Origin: an uncultured Granulosicoccaceae bacterium
Lineage (GTDB): Bacteria; Pseudomonadota; Gammaproteobacteria; Granulosicoccales; Granulosicoccaceae
Length of the DNA stretch: 64,000 nucleotides
Assembly (NCBI GenBank): GCA_937998875.1
Contig: CALLBO010000003.1
Coordinates: forward strand, 28,158 to 92,157
Direction: 5' to 3'
The position numbers and the translations under genes are program-made. Within the stretch, counting starts at the first letter, position 1; the number at the start of each line of letters is the position of its first letter. Of this stretch, positions 54,562-62,335 are shown piece by piece. The notes under the pieces were generated by a model, which was given only the letters and a program-made list of their open reading frames with translations, ran no database searches and was not told the DNA's origin.

Positions 54562-55212
54562 TCAGAGGAATTTTTTAACCAAAAGAATACCGGTTGCAAC
54601 GCAGGGCCCGACACCGAACGCAAACAGTACAGTTCCGACACCGACAACGCCTCCGAGGTACCAGCCAATTGAAACTACGGTCACTTCAATAGCTATCCGA
54701 ATCCAGGCTATTGGCAAGCCGGTCACCGATTGCAGACCTGTCATCAATCCGTCTCTCGGGCCTGCTCCGAGGTTGGCTGTAAGGTAGATACCAGACGCAA
54801 GCCCGACTGCAAATACGCCGAGCGCGGCTTGCAGTACCTGAATTATCAGGGTTTGCGGTTCCGGCAATAGTGGCAATGAAAAGTCGATCATAAATGCGAT
54901 GATCAATGCATTCAGGATGGTTGCCATGCCCGGCTTTCGTCTGAGTGGAATCCAGAATATCAGCACAGCGAGGCTGATTATCATAGTGGTAAAACCAATA
55001 CTCCAATTTACTCTGCCTGCAATTCCTTGTGCCAGTACAGTCCATGGGCTAACCCCACCTCCGCTGGCGATCATGATTGCTTCACCCAGGCCAAACAGGG
55101 TAAGTCCCAGAATCAAATATAAGAAGGTTTTGAGTTTTGGTTTAAGATTGTAGGGGGTCGGGGAACTCCACGGCATAACCGGGACTTCTTTTACCGAAAA
55201 TATTTGTCTCAT
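54562..55212 (-). CDS. YczE/YitT-type integral membrane protein
   Basis: A 216-residue protein with five predicted helices. GLGEAIMIASGGGVSPWTVL and NLGAGPRDGLMTGLQSVTG are typical of the YczE/COG2364 family, whose function is unknown. It converges on coxG. The start is uncertain: ATG 55212 or ATG 55176, neither with a clear ribosome site. Confidence 0.82.
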   Translation of the reverse strand: MRQIFSVKEVPVMPWSSPTPYNLKPKLKTFLYLILGLTLFGLGEAIMIASGGGVSPWTVLAQGIAGRVNWSIGFTTMIISLAVLIFWIPLRRKPGMATILNALIIAFMIDFSLPLLPEPQTLIIQVLQAALGVFAVGLASGIYLTANLGAGPRDGLMTGLQSVTGLPIAWIRIAIEVTVVSIGWYLGGVVGVGTVLFAFGVGPCVATGILLVKKFL

Positions 55213-55472
55213 GGCTGGACAATAACAGATTACTGCACTTTGGAGTCCAGTACCTAAGAGACTCTATCATCCGCTACGCTGCGAATCGAACAACGCTCCT
55301 GAATCTCCCGCGGAGCTGACGCGAAAGGGCATCAAGTTTTGATTCCCGTGTTGTGTATTGCCTGCAAATATTCCCAGGCAGTTAGACTATTGTGAGGTGT
55401 CAATCTTATGCGACGCACTCCCGGGGGGGATTGGCAGTATGCCGCTTCATTCTGAGTCATGGGCAGCGAAAG

Positions 55473-55865
55473 TCAACGGTAAGTCTTTTCCCCGGAGCCA
55501 CCGCCAGATCGTCTTTTAAATGAAAAATCCAACCCCAATTGCTCCGCGATTATGTAACCGATACCCTCGAGGTTTTCTTCTATTTCTGAAGTCGTAACAT
55601 GAAGAACGCTCCATCCCTGGTTGAGTAGGTATTTTTCTCTGGTAGAGTCTTTCTCGACAACCAAGTCGTGATAGCCGCCGTCTACTTCTAGTATTAGCTT
55701 GTGTTCAATGCAAACAAAATCTGCAAAGAAAGGCCCGATTGCATATTGACGTCTGAATTTCAATCCGCAAATCTGGCGAGCTCTAAGTGCTGCCCACAAT
55801 AATTTTTCTGTTCTGGTTTCGTCCTTACGCAGCTCCCTGGAACGTGTGACCTGCTTACTACTCAT
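55473..55865 (-). CDS. DUF559-domain nuclease-like protein
   Basis: A 130-residue DUF559 protein, a small PD-(D/E)XK/Vsr-like domain. RTEKLLWAALRARQICGLKF opens it, and the likely active-site motif is LILEVDGGYHD with FVCIEHKLILEVDG giving E-x-K-like spacing (Glu and Asp around the strand). Such proteins are common and mostly uncharacterised. The neighbouring 260 bp on the coxG side (55213-55472) hold no supported gene. Confidence 0.85.
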   Translation of the reverse strand: MSSKQVTRSRELRKDETRTEKLLWAALRARQICGLKFRRQYAIGPFFADFVCIEHKLILEVDGGYHDLVVEKDSTREKYLLNQGWSVLHVTTSEIEENLEGIGYIIAEQLGLDFSFKRRSGGGSGEKTYR

Positions 55866-55988
55866 ATCTCTAACTACGCTGTTGAACCACAGAGTAGAGG
55901 ATATGGTGTCCAGGACTATGTTAATTGAAGTCTGTCACACGCCTAAGTTTTGTAATTTTTGCATGGCTCTGGCACAAGCTTCATAGAT

Positions 55989-56163
55989 ACCCTCCCGCTT
56001 GCCGGGAGGGTCAGCGTCTAATCGCTGGGGAGGGTGATGTGCTCAGGAGAAGAGGTAGGTGTTAAGTTTGTAGTATTGTTGATGATAGGAATTGAAGGAG
56101 CGTATCTTGAGGGATTGCCCCTCCCCGGAGCTTAGACTCCGACCCTCCCGCAAGCGGGAGGGT
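55989..56163. mobile_element. Palindromic-ended element, copy 1 (175 bp, MITE-like)
   Basis: The ends are 47-bp imperfect inverted repeats: ACCCTCCCGCTTGC...GGGAGGGTC with GTCTAA and GGGGAGGG blocks, mirrored at the right end. The middle (about 80 bp) is AT-richer and has no gene. A second copy lies 356 bp away. The short palindrome CCCTCCCGC-TT-GCGGGAGGG at each end resembles REP-type units. Confidence 0.78.
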
Positions 56164-56170
56164 TGCGCTT

Positions 56171-56325
56171 CGTTATTTAGCGGTGACGGATTTTGCGTTT
56201 CTGTATGTCTGTGGGCGCAAAACCGGGTAGCGGTTCTTCGAACAACTGTTCATAAGCATCGCGTGATATTTAATCAATGTTGTCTAGGTGTTGTGCAAGA
56301 TGCTTTTATGAGCGAGCTACATCGC
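56171..56325 (-). pseudogene. Decayed copy A of the 3' end of the 56733-58427 gene
   Basis: This stretch aligns with about 56727-56887, the last 50 codons of the HExxH gene. Shared blocks include GGTTCTTCGAACAACTGTTC and TTGTGCAAGATGCTT. On the - strand the codons for Asp-Gln-Ile-Ser have become GAT TAA ATA TCA, an in-frame stop, and small indels are present near the end. It is not expressed as a functional protein. Confidence 0.8.
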
Positions 56326-56344
56326 CAAGATCCACTTCGTAGAT

Positions 56345-56518
56345 ACCCTCCCGCTTGCGGGAGGGTCAGCGTCTAAGCGCTGGGGAGGGTGTTGTGCTCA
56401 GGAGAAGAGGTAGATGTTAAGTTTGTAGTATTGTTGATGATAGGAATTGAAGGGGTGTGTCTTGAAGGATTGCCCCTCCCCGGAGCTTAGACTCCGACCC
56501 TCCCGCATGCGGGAGGGT
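56345..56518. mobile_element. Palindromic-ended element, copy 2 (174 bp, MITE-like)
   Basis: Nearly identical to copy 1 over its whole length, including the inner AGGAGAAGAGGTAG and GTAGTATTGTTGATGATAGG stretches. It separates decayed gene ends A and B. Confidence 0.78.
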
Positions 56519-56525
56519 TGCGCTT

Positions 56526-56682
56526 CGTTATTATGGCGGTGGAAGGCTCTTGCGTTTCTGTATGTCTGTAAGTGCAATAACGGGTAGTGCTTCGCCGAAG
56601 AACTGTTCATAAGCATCGCGTGAGATTTAATCAATGTTGTCTACGTGTTGTGCAAGATGCTTTTATGAGCGAGCTACATCGC
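56526..56682 (-). pseudogene. Decayed copy B of the 3' end of the 56733-58427 gene
   Basis: A second partial copy of the HExxH gene end, with the same GAT TAA in-frame stop as copy A (GATTTAATCAATG on the + strand), so A and B share a history after splitting from the intact gene. Confidence 0.8.
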
Positions 56683-56701
56683 CAAGATCCGCTTTATAGA
56701 T

Positions 56702-56721
56702 ACCCTCCTGCAAGCGGGAGG
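56702..56721. repeat. Remnant (20 bp) of a third palindromic element
   Basis: ACCCTCCTGCAAGCGGGAGG joins the left tip of the element to its right tip, with the inner 150 bp missing. It sits where a third complete element would be expected, just 11 bp from the intact gene's stop. Confidence 0.6.
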
Positions 56722-56732
56722 ATTTCACTACG

Positions 56733-58427
56733 TTATTGTAGCGGTGGACGGATTTTGCGTTCCTGTATGTCTGTGAGCTCAATATCGGGCAGCGGTTCTT
56801 CGAACAACTGTTCATAGGCATCGCGTGAGATTTGATCAATACTGTCTACATGTTGTGCAAGATGCTTGTACGAGCGGGCTACATCGCTGAGCGTTAGTGC
56901 CGGGTCTGGTGGTGTGCTGCCCAGGGTGCCTTCATTCATCTCGTGCAGGATTGGAAACAACATGCGGATGCTGTAGTAGTGAGGCTGGTCCCGCAGCATG
57001 GGATTGAGTGTGATGGCGGCAAACTCGTTTAATAAAATACCTTTTAGTTCTTCACCGTAGGCAAGGTGGGTAAAGAACGCCGAGAGTTCCCACAGAACAT
57101 GGTTACTGAATTGTGGCGTTATTGGCGTATTACCGGCAACTTTGATGAGCATATCGTTAAACCAGGGCGGCTCCTGAAGATCGTTAAACTGATCGATCAG
57201 GTGTTGCACTTCGTGAAAGGCAGTTGCGTCTGCAACACGGCGTTGGAGCTTTGCGGTGGCGTGGGGAAGCAGGCTCGATTCTGATCCTGACAGCCGGCTC
57301 CAGACTTGTTCGAATTTCCACTTCCACGACTGCTGTAGTTCATCGGCGTATTGATCAATCACGTTTGATTGTAAGCGTCGGGCAATCGATTCCAGTCCGT
57401 AGACATCTGGCATACCCTGTGGCATCAGCTTGGTTTGTATCTGTCCGTCATTCATGGCGACGGTAGAGCTGGCACTGGTCGCATCGATATTGCTGAGGAG
57501 AATCTGCGCGCTGTCATCACCAAGGTGAACTTTACCGAGAATATTGTCATTCAGCGGTAAGCCATCCAGCCGCCGTGTAAAAAAGGCGAGGTGGTCTTCC
57601 TTGTCACTGTTGTAGTACCGGAACTCGTCGACGTGAAATGACAGTAGTGCGTATACAATGCATCTCTCACCGGAGCCTTGCGTACCGCCTCCGAATAATC
57701 GGGTAAGGAAAGAACTCAGCGGCAGGTGAGCACAGTCAGCAGTCTCTACCATCGGGCTGATGTAGTAGGGTACCCGGCTAATGAACAGCTCATCATTTGC
57801 CTGCTTAACCAGCTTGTACAACACCTCCGGTGGAATCTCTTTTTCCTGTATGGCATCTAACAGTGCGGTGAGTTTCGCGACAACATCGGGGCTGTCACTG
57901 AAGTGATCGCGAATGGTGTTTTTAAGTGAGTCGACTTCCGCAGTTTGCTTGTCGATGTTTTGATTAATTTTTTCCAGAACTTCCACGTTAGTCTGGGTGT
58001 CCGCGGCTATCTGACTTGCTTTTAGTTGATAGACGGCGTCTGAGTACGTAGGAATATCGTTTTTAAATACGGCACGCTCAAGAGAGGCGAGGTGACTTTG
58101 CCATAGACTATATGCAGTGGCAGCGAGCAACAGCAGCATCAGTGGCAGCACCACCGCAGGCCTCAGTATTGTGTGCCAGATGCCATTAGCAGATGTTAGT
58201 TTGGTTTGGACCTGATTCTGAATTTCTTTGGTGCTGACATCGTAGCGGAGTAGCTGTTTGTTTTCGATCAGTACAGATTCTTTCGCGTTGAGATAACGCA
58301 GGCGTAGCAGTGATCTGATGCCTGGCATCCATCGCCTGTAAGGTGCTGGTGTTTCGTGGATGTCAGTAGCAGTATGTGATGGTGTATTATCTATCTGCTT
58401 TTGCAGTAACTGATCACGAATAGCCAT
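56733..58427 (-). CDS. Membrane-anchored HExxH (gluzincin-like) protein
   Basis: A 564-residue protein with a cytoplasmic N-terminus (1-87), one helix (about 88-108, rich in Leu), a coiled-coil-like segment (about 145-175) and a large periplasmic part. HEVQH at 405-409 is an HExxH zinc motif; Glu447 in WELSAFF or Glu468 in NEFAA could be the third ligand. I know no family for it. It is the last gene of a tight - strand operon with a TolQ/ExbB-type channel, sharing one base with the upstream stop (TAATG). Decayed copies of its 3' end lie downstream. Predicted role: periplasmic metallopeptidase driven or gated by the channel; inference. Confidence 0.75.
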   Translation of the reverse strand: MAIRDQLLQKQIDNTPSHTATDIHETPAPYRRWMPGIRSLLRLRYLNAKESVLIENKQLLRYDVSTKEIQNQVQTKLTSANGIWHTILRPAVVLPLMLLLLAATAYSLWQSHLASLERAVFKNDIPTYSDAVYQLKASQIAADTQTNVEVLEKINQNIDKQTAEVDSLKNTIRDHFSDSPDVVAKLTALLDAIQEKEIPPEVLYKLVKQANDELFISRVPYYISPMVETADCAHLPLSSFLTRLFGGGTQGSGERCIVYALLSFHVDEFRYYNSDKEDHLAFFTRRLDGLPLNDNILGKVHLGDDSAQILLSNIDATSASSTVAMNDGQIQTKLMPQGMPDVYGLESIARRLQSNVIDQYADELQQSWKWKFEQVWSRLSGSESSLLPHATAKLQRRVADATAFHEVQHLIDQFNDLQEPPWFNDMLIKVAGNTPITPQFSNHVLWELSAFFTHLAYGEELKGILLNEFAAITLNPMLRDQPHYYSIRMLFPILHEMNEGTLGSTPPDPALTLSDVARSYKHLAQHVDSIDQISRDAYEQLFEEPLPDIELTDIQERKIRPPLQ

Positions 58428-59944
58428 TAGCTACCGCCCATCTCAGAAAGTACTTTCGTAAGGCGTTGTAGTGAATCAGGCGGGCGATCAGATGCCAGTG
58501 CTATTCTAAGATCTTTGATCTGTTCATCTACAATGGCGCTGCGGCTGGACTTTGTTTCCTCCTGCCAGCGGTCGAACGCATCCCATGACCAGACGGTGGT
58601 GAATTCCGTGAGTGTTTTGTAGCGTGCGATGATACGCAGCAGGTGGTTTTTAGCAGACTCTTTTTTGTTGTCGACGATGTCTTGCATTACCAGCAAGCCC
58701 TGCGCGACCAGCCGGTCTCCATCTTCAAGCATCGGATTACTTTTTAAGTCTTCATACAGACGATACAAAGGTGCTGATTCCCCGAGCGTCAGATAACCTT
58801 CCATTAAATTCATCTGCAGGATAAGCATGACTTCGAGCAGATCCTCTATTTGATAGTCTTCGGCTGTCGGTGCGAGTTCACGGGCTGCTACAAGGCCTTT
58901 TTCTTCTACCCGGATAGACTCTCTGGTGTCGCCGGTTAATTCATAGTGCATTAAAGCCAGCGTAATGTAGTTGTTGAGCGTATTGACATCGGGTTCTGTC
59001 TGCAGGTGGTAGTCCAGCAGGTCTTCACTGCATTGCGTATAGTTATCAACCTGCTGCATGTCTTTTGCGAGCCAGGCGATTTTTGCCAAACCGTACATGG
59101 AGTTCATGGCTTCATGCGGATCAGGGTTGGATACAGAAGCGCAGTAGGCGCGTGTGTAGTGAATCTGTGCGTTGCTTGTATCTTCATCTTCCATAAAACA
59201 CTTGGCAACCGATATCTCCAGGAGAGATTTTGTAATTGCTTCTGACTTACGCCAGCCAAACATGCTGTTGTACTCACCGATAAGATTTACGGTGGCTTCA
59301 CAATTGCCGTTTTCTACCAGCATAGAGTTGGCGTTGCGTACCAGGTGGCTGAGTTCGATACGTCCTTCACCTTCAGCACCCGGAATATCTTCAGCCAGGC
59401 AGGGGATGGGGGCTGCCGCGCACTGGAATGGTACAAAGCCGGGTTCCCCTGATGATTCCTGTTCTTCGGGGTTTTGCAGGTCAGGGCTTAATTTGATTTG
59501 ATCCAGCCAGGCTTGTAATTCTTCAAGGTTTTTCGGTGGTGGTAAGTCGCTCTGTGCTTCACCGTTGTTTATCCATTGTTGAATTTGCGCGACCTGTCTG
59601 AGCATTTTCTGTTGCTCTATCCAGGTGGCAAGACTTCGCGGTGCTTCCTGATTGATGTCCGGTGAAAAGGTTTTATATGCGAATACCGATAGTAATAGCA
59701 GGCCGAGACAGATGGTGATTCGTCTGATCAGTTTTATTCTGATTGAATCCTGCAAGTCACCGAGTTCAGCGATCTTTTTCTCGTGGCGTTGCAGGGAGCG
59801 GTCTCGTACTTCTTCTGTAATCTCGCGATATGCGCTATGTTCTGCTGTGTTTTGTCTATCTGCAGTGAAGAAGCGTTCCCGAATTTGTTGCAGTCTGCTA
59901 TTGGTGGATCTACGGGGAGTGCGTCTGTTCATATCATCCACCAT
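58427..59944 (-). CDS. Membrane-anchored helical-repeat (TPR-like) protein
   Basis: A 505-residue protein with a basic cytoplasmic N-terminus (1-72), one helix (about 73-91, ITICLGLLLLSVFAY) and a periplasmic part. Residues about 190-470 are mostly helical, with TPR-like pairs (for example AQIHYTRAYCASVSNPDPHE and LALMHYELTGDTRESIRVEE). Six Cys in this part could form disulfides. Topology matches the HExxH protein, so the two may form a complex. ATG 59944 lies inside the previous gene; ATG 59932 with GGTGG upstream is equally likely. Confidence 0.72.
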   Translation of the reverse strand: MVDDMNRRTPRRSTNSRLQQIRERFFTADRQNTAEHSAYREITEEVRDRSLQRHEKKIAELGDLQDSIRIKLIRRITICLGLLLLSVFAYKTFSPDINQEAPRSLATWIEQQKMLRQVAQIQQWINNGEAQSDLPPPKNLEELQAWLDQIKLSPDLQNPEEQESSGEPGFVPFQCAAAPIPCLAEDIPGAEGEGRIELSHLVRNANSMLVENGNCEATVNLIGEYNSMFGWRKSEAITKSLLEISVAKCFMEDEDTSNAQIHYTRAYCASVSNPDPHEAMNSMYGLAKIAWLAKDMQQVDNYTQCSEDLLDYHLQTEPDVNTLNNYITLALMHYELTGDTRESIRVEEKGLVAARELAPTAEDYQIEDLLEVMLILQMNLMEGYLTLGESAPLYRLYEDLKSNPMLEDGDRLVAQGLLVMQDIVDNKKESAKNHLLRIIARYKTLTEFTTVWSWDAFDRWQEETKSSRSAIVDEQIKDLRIALASDRPPDSLQRLTKVLSEMGGS

Positions 59945-60536
59945 TGCCGTAGTGGGAAGGGCTGTAGCGGCATGCGGTTATATTACTCCAGCTGCAGAGA
60001 TACGCCGGATTGTTTTCAGTAACCGGAATCCAGCCTACTGCAGTTCCCCGGTCAAGGAACCACTGTTTTGTTCGCTCAAATTCCTGAAAGCTCGCCCCGT
60101 CACCGTCGTCTTCCACAAAGACAAACGCAAAGTCGGTTTTTTTATCGAGGCTTCTGGCAGCCTTGCCGATCAACGTGTCTTCTTGCCCAAGATCTTCGAA
60201 AGTTGGCCAGTTGTCGGTATCTACCGGTGTCATAGTCAGAGTCAGATAGTCATGTCGCTGACCCATGAAGTCGGCGCTTATCTGGAACTCCTCCTGCTGT
60301 TCGCTGTTAGATTCACTGGCAGCAAGCAGTCCGTTAGCAAAGGCTGCATTGACATCGATGCTCTGTATGCGATCGCTGTGAATATAGAAGAACTTTGGCA
60401 GTAAGCCGCTTTGATGTTCAATTGGCAGCGGTGGTTCTGAGTGGGGATTGCTTGACTGCAACGCCGTCATCAGTAACAGCAGAATCAAAACGCCGACGGC
60501 GTTGGACACCATGTCTGTTAGTGAGTCGAGGTTCAT
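59934..60536 (-). CDS. ExbD/TolR-like subunit with the conserved helix Asp
   Basis: A 200-residue protein with one N-terminal helix (LTDMVSNAVGVLILLLLMTA). Asp8 stands where ExbD, TolR and MotB have their proton-carrying Asp, before the helix and in the D-x-V context. A periplasmic domain of about 165 residues follows, longer than in ExbD and ending in YSPSHYGNGG. It overlaps the upstream gene by 4 bp. Expected to couple proton flow through the 61103 channel to motion. Confidence 0.75.
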   Translation of the reverse strand: MNLDSLTDMVSNAVGVLILLLLMTALQSSNPHSEPPLPIEHQSGLLPKFFYIHSDRIQSIDVNAAFANGLLAASESNSEQQEEFQISADFMGQRHDYLTLTMTPVDTDNWPTFEDLGQEDTLIGKAARSLDKKTDFAFVFVEDDGDGASFQEFERTKQWFLDRGTAVGWIPVTENNPAYLCSWSNITACRYSPSHYGNGG

Positions 60537-61099
60537 TGGGTGTTGTCTGCTGACGCATCAGGCGGTGCTATTTCAAGGCCTGATCTAATGTGTTTGAATG
60601 TTGGTACATCGAGTACACGGTTCAGGTAGTGATAAGTGTCACTGCCGCCGCTATGGATGCTAAGCAGTACAAACTCCTCGTATTCTATTCCATGTTCCTT
60701 GGCCAACAGGTTGAGTGAAGATATCTCATTCAGTGCCAGTTGCAGAGACAAGTCATCGAAGGTTGGTTCAAAAAACAATGTCCTGCCTTTTGAATTACTG
60801 TCTCGTTCCCGGCCAGCCTGAACAGAGTTGAGTCCGGCAAGCTCTTCAAGGTTCAGGCTGCTGTAAATTTCCTTGAGATCTGCGTCAGGCGGGTGGAGCA
60901 CGATTCGATCACTCATTGCTTCTATGCGATAAGCTGTCTGAAAAATCTGCGGTTGTGCAGCTTCCTCTTCCGTGGCGCCTATGTCACCCATAACCAACAA
61001 ATTCTGCAGGAAGGCAAGCACGCCGATAACACAGAGAAACAGGCTGATAAACGGAAATAGCTCAAGCGCCGGTTTACGGCTGGACCCGACAGTCAGCAT
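60533..61099 (-). CDS. ExbD-like subunit lacking the helix Asp
   Basis: A 188-residue protein with the same layout: short N-terminus, one helix (ELFPFISLFLCVIGVLAFLQ) and a periplasmic domain (about 40-188). No Asp lies in the helix; Glu13 in ALELFPF is the nearest acid. I recall similar PF(L/I)S...C-x-IG helices next to ExbB-type genes. Placed 3 bp after the channel gene and overlapping the Asp-bearing subunit, it suggests a mixed dimer inside the channel ring. Confidence 0.68.
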   Translation of the reverse strand: MLTVGSSRKPALELFPFISLFLCVIGVLAFLQNLLVMGDIGATEEEAAQPQIFQTAYRIEAMSDRIVLHPPDADLKEIYSSLNLEELAGLNSVQAGRERDSNSKGRTLFFEPTFDDLSLQLALNEISSLNLLAKEHGIEYEEFVLLSIHSGGSDTYHYLNRVLDVPTFKHIRSGLEIAPPDASADNTQ

Positions 61100-61102
61100 C
61101 GA

Positions 61103-61969
61103 CTAATTCCGGTAGTCAGGTTCGTTGTTGTGTCTGTCGAACGCTTCCTCACGGAGGTCTCGCAGCGATTCACCAATAGCTTGCGCATGGGTGTAATCAT
61201 GATCAATCAATTCTTCCGTGGGATCGTATTGCTTGTTGATAAGTTTTGCCCAGTGTTCTTCGAGTCTCAACAGATAATCGCGTTCATCTCTTTCTGTCAG
61301 CACCAGAAATGCGGTTGCCGGCAGGCTTAGTAGCAGAGCGAGCAGGGTAGTATCGAATGCGGTGGACAGGCCTTTGGTTACCAGCGGAATGTTCTGTTGC
61401 AGCATGGTTGAAACACTTGCTCCTGACTGACTGGCACCCATCGTGTCTGAGAAGAACGAGATACTTAACCCGATACCCCAGACGGTACCGATGAAGCCGA
61501 CAATCGGTAAAGCCCATACAAAGAAGCGCGGCATAGAGTAAGAATTTTGCAGGTGCTCGCTTTCAAGCTCAGCGTACTTCATCGCACTGTTGGTACTGTG
61601 TTTTTTTGATTGGGACTGAACAGCGTTCCAGCGGTTGGCCAGCAGGTTGTCTTGCAGGTCTGTGTGTTTGTCGGTTACCTGATCAATACGTGTATGTCGA
61701 TCAAGCAGGCGGGGTGCGATGTCACGCAGGAACCATCCTGATTTCTTTTTTTCTTTGGCGAGCTTGCGGCGCTTATCCCACAGCAGGAAAATGGCGATGA
61801 GAAAAATGCCGACAATTGCCGGAGAAATATAGTTGCCCCATACAATTCTTGAATACATGTCAGTGCTGCCTTCGGGGAAGGCCAGTAATTGCACGACATA
61901 AAGTACTGCAACTGCGACCACCGCGAACAGAATGGCGGGCAGTAATGAGGCTTTTATGGGGTAATTCAT
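61103..61969 (-). CDS. MotA/TolQ/ExbB-type proton channel subunit
   Basis: A 288-residue protein with four helices (about 9-29, 48-65, 150-172 and 199-225). WALPIVGFIGTVWGIGLSI and VTKGLSTAFDTTLLALLLSL match the two conserved helices of ExbB/TolQ, with Thr residues (203, 207, 208) lining the proton path. A charged cytoplasmic loop (66-148) sits between. Such proteins form a pentamer around two ExbD-type helices. Its start overlaps a small upstream frame (ATGA). Confidence 0.88.
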   Translation of the reverse strand: MNYPIKASLLPAILFAVVAVAVLYVVQLLAFPEGSTDMYSRIVWGNYISPAIVGIFLIAIFLLWDKRRKLAKEKKKSGWFLRDIAPRLLDRHTRIDQVTDKHTDLQDNLLANRWNAVQSQSKKHSTNSAMKYAELESEHLQNSYSMPRFFVWALPIVGFIGTVWGIGLSISFFSDTMGASQSGASVSTMLQQNIPLVTKGLSTAFDTTLLALLLSLPATAFLVLTERDERDYLLRLEEHWAKLINKQYDPTEELIDHDYTHAQAIGESLRDLREEAFDRHNNEPDYRN

Positions 61970-62178
61970 TGATCTTTCTCTGGATTCTTTCCGGGCTGGT
62001 AAGAGTATGCCGGAAAACCGGCACCACGCCGGTAACCTGTGTAGGGTTTAATGCACAATACGCACCCCGAATCGGGGCTGTGTATGGCTGCGACTAACAT
62101 GGCAAAAACATCGTCTGCATCAGGTAAACTAGGGACGAATTCGGCGCAGTCAATATTGCATTCGATCTGTTGTTTCAC
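61966..62178 (-). CDS. Possible small protein at the head of the ExbB/ExbD-like operon
   Basis: From GTG 62178, 70 residues, with four Cys (CNIDC, CVLC) and a basic Pro/Gly/Tyr-rich end (YTGYRRGAGFPAYSYQPG). The stop codon overlaps the channel start as ATGA, which argues that it is translated. No family recognised and no strong ribosome site; a longer form from 62259 would run through a 14-bp tandem repeat and is less likely. Confidence 0.45.
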   Translation of the reverse strand: MKQQIECNIDCAEFVPSLPDADDVFAMLVAAIHSPDSGCVLCIKPYTGYRRGAGFPAYSYQPGKNPEKDQ

Positions 62179-62210
62179 CGCGTGGCCGCCGGAAGTTGTT
62201 ATCGCGCCGG

Positions 62211-62266
62211 TTTCCAGTGGCCCGTTCCCAGTGGCCCGAATCCAATGGCCCGAATCCAATGGCTAT
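62211..62266. repeat. Four tandem 14-bp units
   Basis: Units are TTTCCAGTGGCCCG, TTCCCAGTGGCCCG, AATCCAATGGCCCG and AATCCAATGGCTAT. They lie between the ExbB-type operon and the divergent CoA-transferase gene, in the region that should hold both promoters, so copy number could affect expression. Confidence 0.85.
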
Positions 62267-62335
62267 GGGTAGGTGTGGTTACTGAGCAATGACTAAACAC
62301 CGTTTGCGCGGCAATTATGAATCGAAGCATATGCC

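Noticed and set aside
55989..56721. CRISPR array
   Set aside because: The repeats are 175 bp with a 356-bp period, the spacers are copies of a gene end, and no cas genes are near.
56092..56817. Three 76-94 codon frames across the element/pseudogene array
   Set aside because: They run through palindromic elements and antisense to decayed gene copies, and resemble each other only because the DNA is duplicated.
56733..61969. Zorya-type anti-phage system
   Set aside because: Zorya pairs a MotA-like ZorA with a ZorB carrying an OmpA-type peptidoglycan domain and adds helicase or nuclease genes. No OmpA motif, helicase or HNH domain is seen here; the DUF559 gene lies beyond a repeat array and is not coupled.
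61966..62259. 97-residue version of the small protein at the operon head
   Set aside because: The extra N-terminal part is translated from the 14-bp tandem repeat; the shorter GTG 62178 start avoids it.
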